From NCBI RefSeq assembly GCF_900091515.1, contig NZ_LT607410.1, positions 3,162,001 to 3,226,000 of the forward strand: a stretch of 64,000 bases of DNA, given 5' to 3'. Each line of letters starts with the position of its first letter. Positions within the stretch are counted from its first letter, which is position 1. The notes beneath the pieces are model-generated. The model worked only from the letters and a program-made list of their open reading frames with translations, did no database searches and was not told the origin of the DNA. Below are positions 63,718 through 64,000 of this stretch, one piece after another. The position numbers and the translations under genes are program-made. Source of the stretch: Micromonospora purpureochromogenes (lineage in GTDB: Bacteria > Actinomycetota > Actinomycetes > Mycobacteriales > Micromonosporaceae).

Positions 63718-64000
63718 GGGCGGTGCTGGCCGAGGCGCGCTGGCCGGAGCCCGGCGACGGACCGCCGCCGGCGCTGCCCGGGTTCGTGCACTCGCCGTTC
63801 GCGCCGCTGGTGGCGGCGGTGGCCGACCGCTGCCTGACCCGCCGGTACGGCGCGCGCCCGGCGCCGGCGGGCACCACCTGCGCGGTGGTGCTGGTCAGCG
63901 CCGCCGGTGACCGGCCGAGCGCCGCGCACGTCCGGGCCACGGTCGCCGCCGGTGGCCGGGTCGGGCCGCTGTTCTTCTTCCAGTCGGTGCCGAACAGCGT
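63714..64000 (+). CDS. Partial ketosynthase-like protein (chain-length-factor-like)
   Basis: The window ends inside this gene. The 95 visible residues start VRAVLAEARWPEPGDG and include VHSPFAPLVAAVADRCLTRR and VAAGGRVGPLFFFQSVPNSV. The latter resembles the N-terminal part of the Ketoacyl-synt_2 family (PF13723-type), found beside aryl-polyene-like synthases. The GTG at 63714 overlaps the KS stop by GTGA, so it is likely the partner subunit of that KS. C-terminus is unknown. Confidence 0.75.
   Translation, partial: MRAVLAEARWPEPGDGPPPALPGFVHSPFAPLVAAVADRCLTRRYGARPAPAGTTCAVVLVSAAGDRPSAAHVRATVAAGGRVGPLFFFQSVPNS

Overview
This window comes from a very GC-rich actinomycete. GC3 codon bias, frequent GTG starts, 4-nt stop/start overlaps, F420-dependent and SARP-type genes and a whiE-like type II polyketide cluster point to Micromonospora or a close relative (inference; no rRNA or marker gene is present). 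I saw no tRNA, rRNA, CRISPR array, insertion sequence or phage gene.

Positions 1-4600 hold unrelated housekeeping and transport genes: FUSC-type and MFS membrane proteins, an aldo/keto reductase, a small conserved protein, and a divergent metallo-beta-lactamase-fold hydrolase. Positions 4880-22950 are one long cobalamin operon. It opens with a cobalamin riboswitch and a 50-codon leader ORF. The genes follow in the order cobN, a chlI-chlD fusion, cobO, cobB, cobI, cobM, cbiD, cobL, cbiG-cobJ fusion, ferredoxin, Ni/Co permease, cobH and a cbiX-cobA fusion. Nearly every junction after cobN is an ATGA or GTGA overlap. The cobN-chlID junction carries a tandem 59-bp repeat that encodes two coupled 20-residue mini-ORFs.

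Positions 22980-41900 are accessory and housekeeping genes: two crcB-type fluoride channels, paaK-paaI, a large cyclase/ATPase divergent from a LuxR-type LAL regulator, a DUF5995-like protein, a kinase-like protein, an APC permease, an F420-type oxidoreductase, LtrA, an APH-family pseudogene remnant and a membrane-anchored helix-hairpin-helix protein.

Positions 42100-51650 form an aromatic type II PKS cluster that resembles spore-pigment (whiE) clusters. It has a SARP activator, two TcmI-type cyclases, its own acetyl-CoA carboxylase (accDA, accB, accC), an ACP fused to an aromatase/cyclase, a cupin, KS-alpha and a chain-length factor with an unusual active-site residue. The carboxylase would supply malonyl-CoA. 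KS/CLF/ACP would build the chain, and aromatase, cupin and TcmI cyclases would fold it.

Positions 51900-56010 carry an LPXTG surface protein, an SMR efflux protein, a TetR regulator, a secreted copper-monooxygenase-like protein and a membrane protein. Positions 56021-59611 (minus strand) form a compact six-gene operon whose core order, MauE-like, MauD-like thioredoxin, then a Tat-exported 12-cysteine protein, mirrors mauE-mauD-mauA of methylamine dehydrogenase clusters. Here the cysteine-rich domain is fused to two peptidoglycan-binding domains, and no heavy chain or MauG is present. This is my best candidate for an undescribed system. Positions 59961-64000 begin a second carrier-protein-based biosynthetic cluster (acyl-adenylating ligase with a TTA codon, PPTase, two ACPs, and a KS with an atypical C-N-H active site) that runs off the window end.
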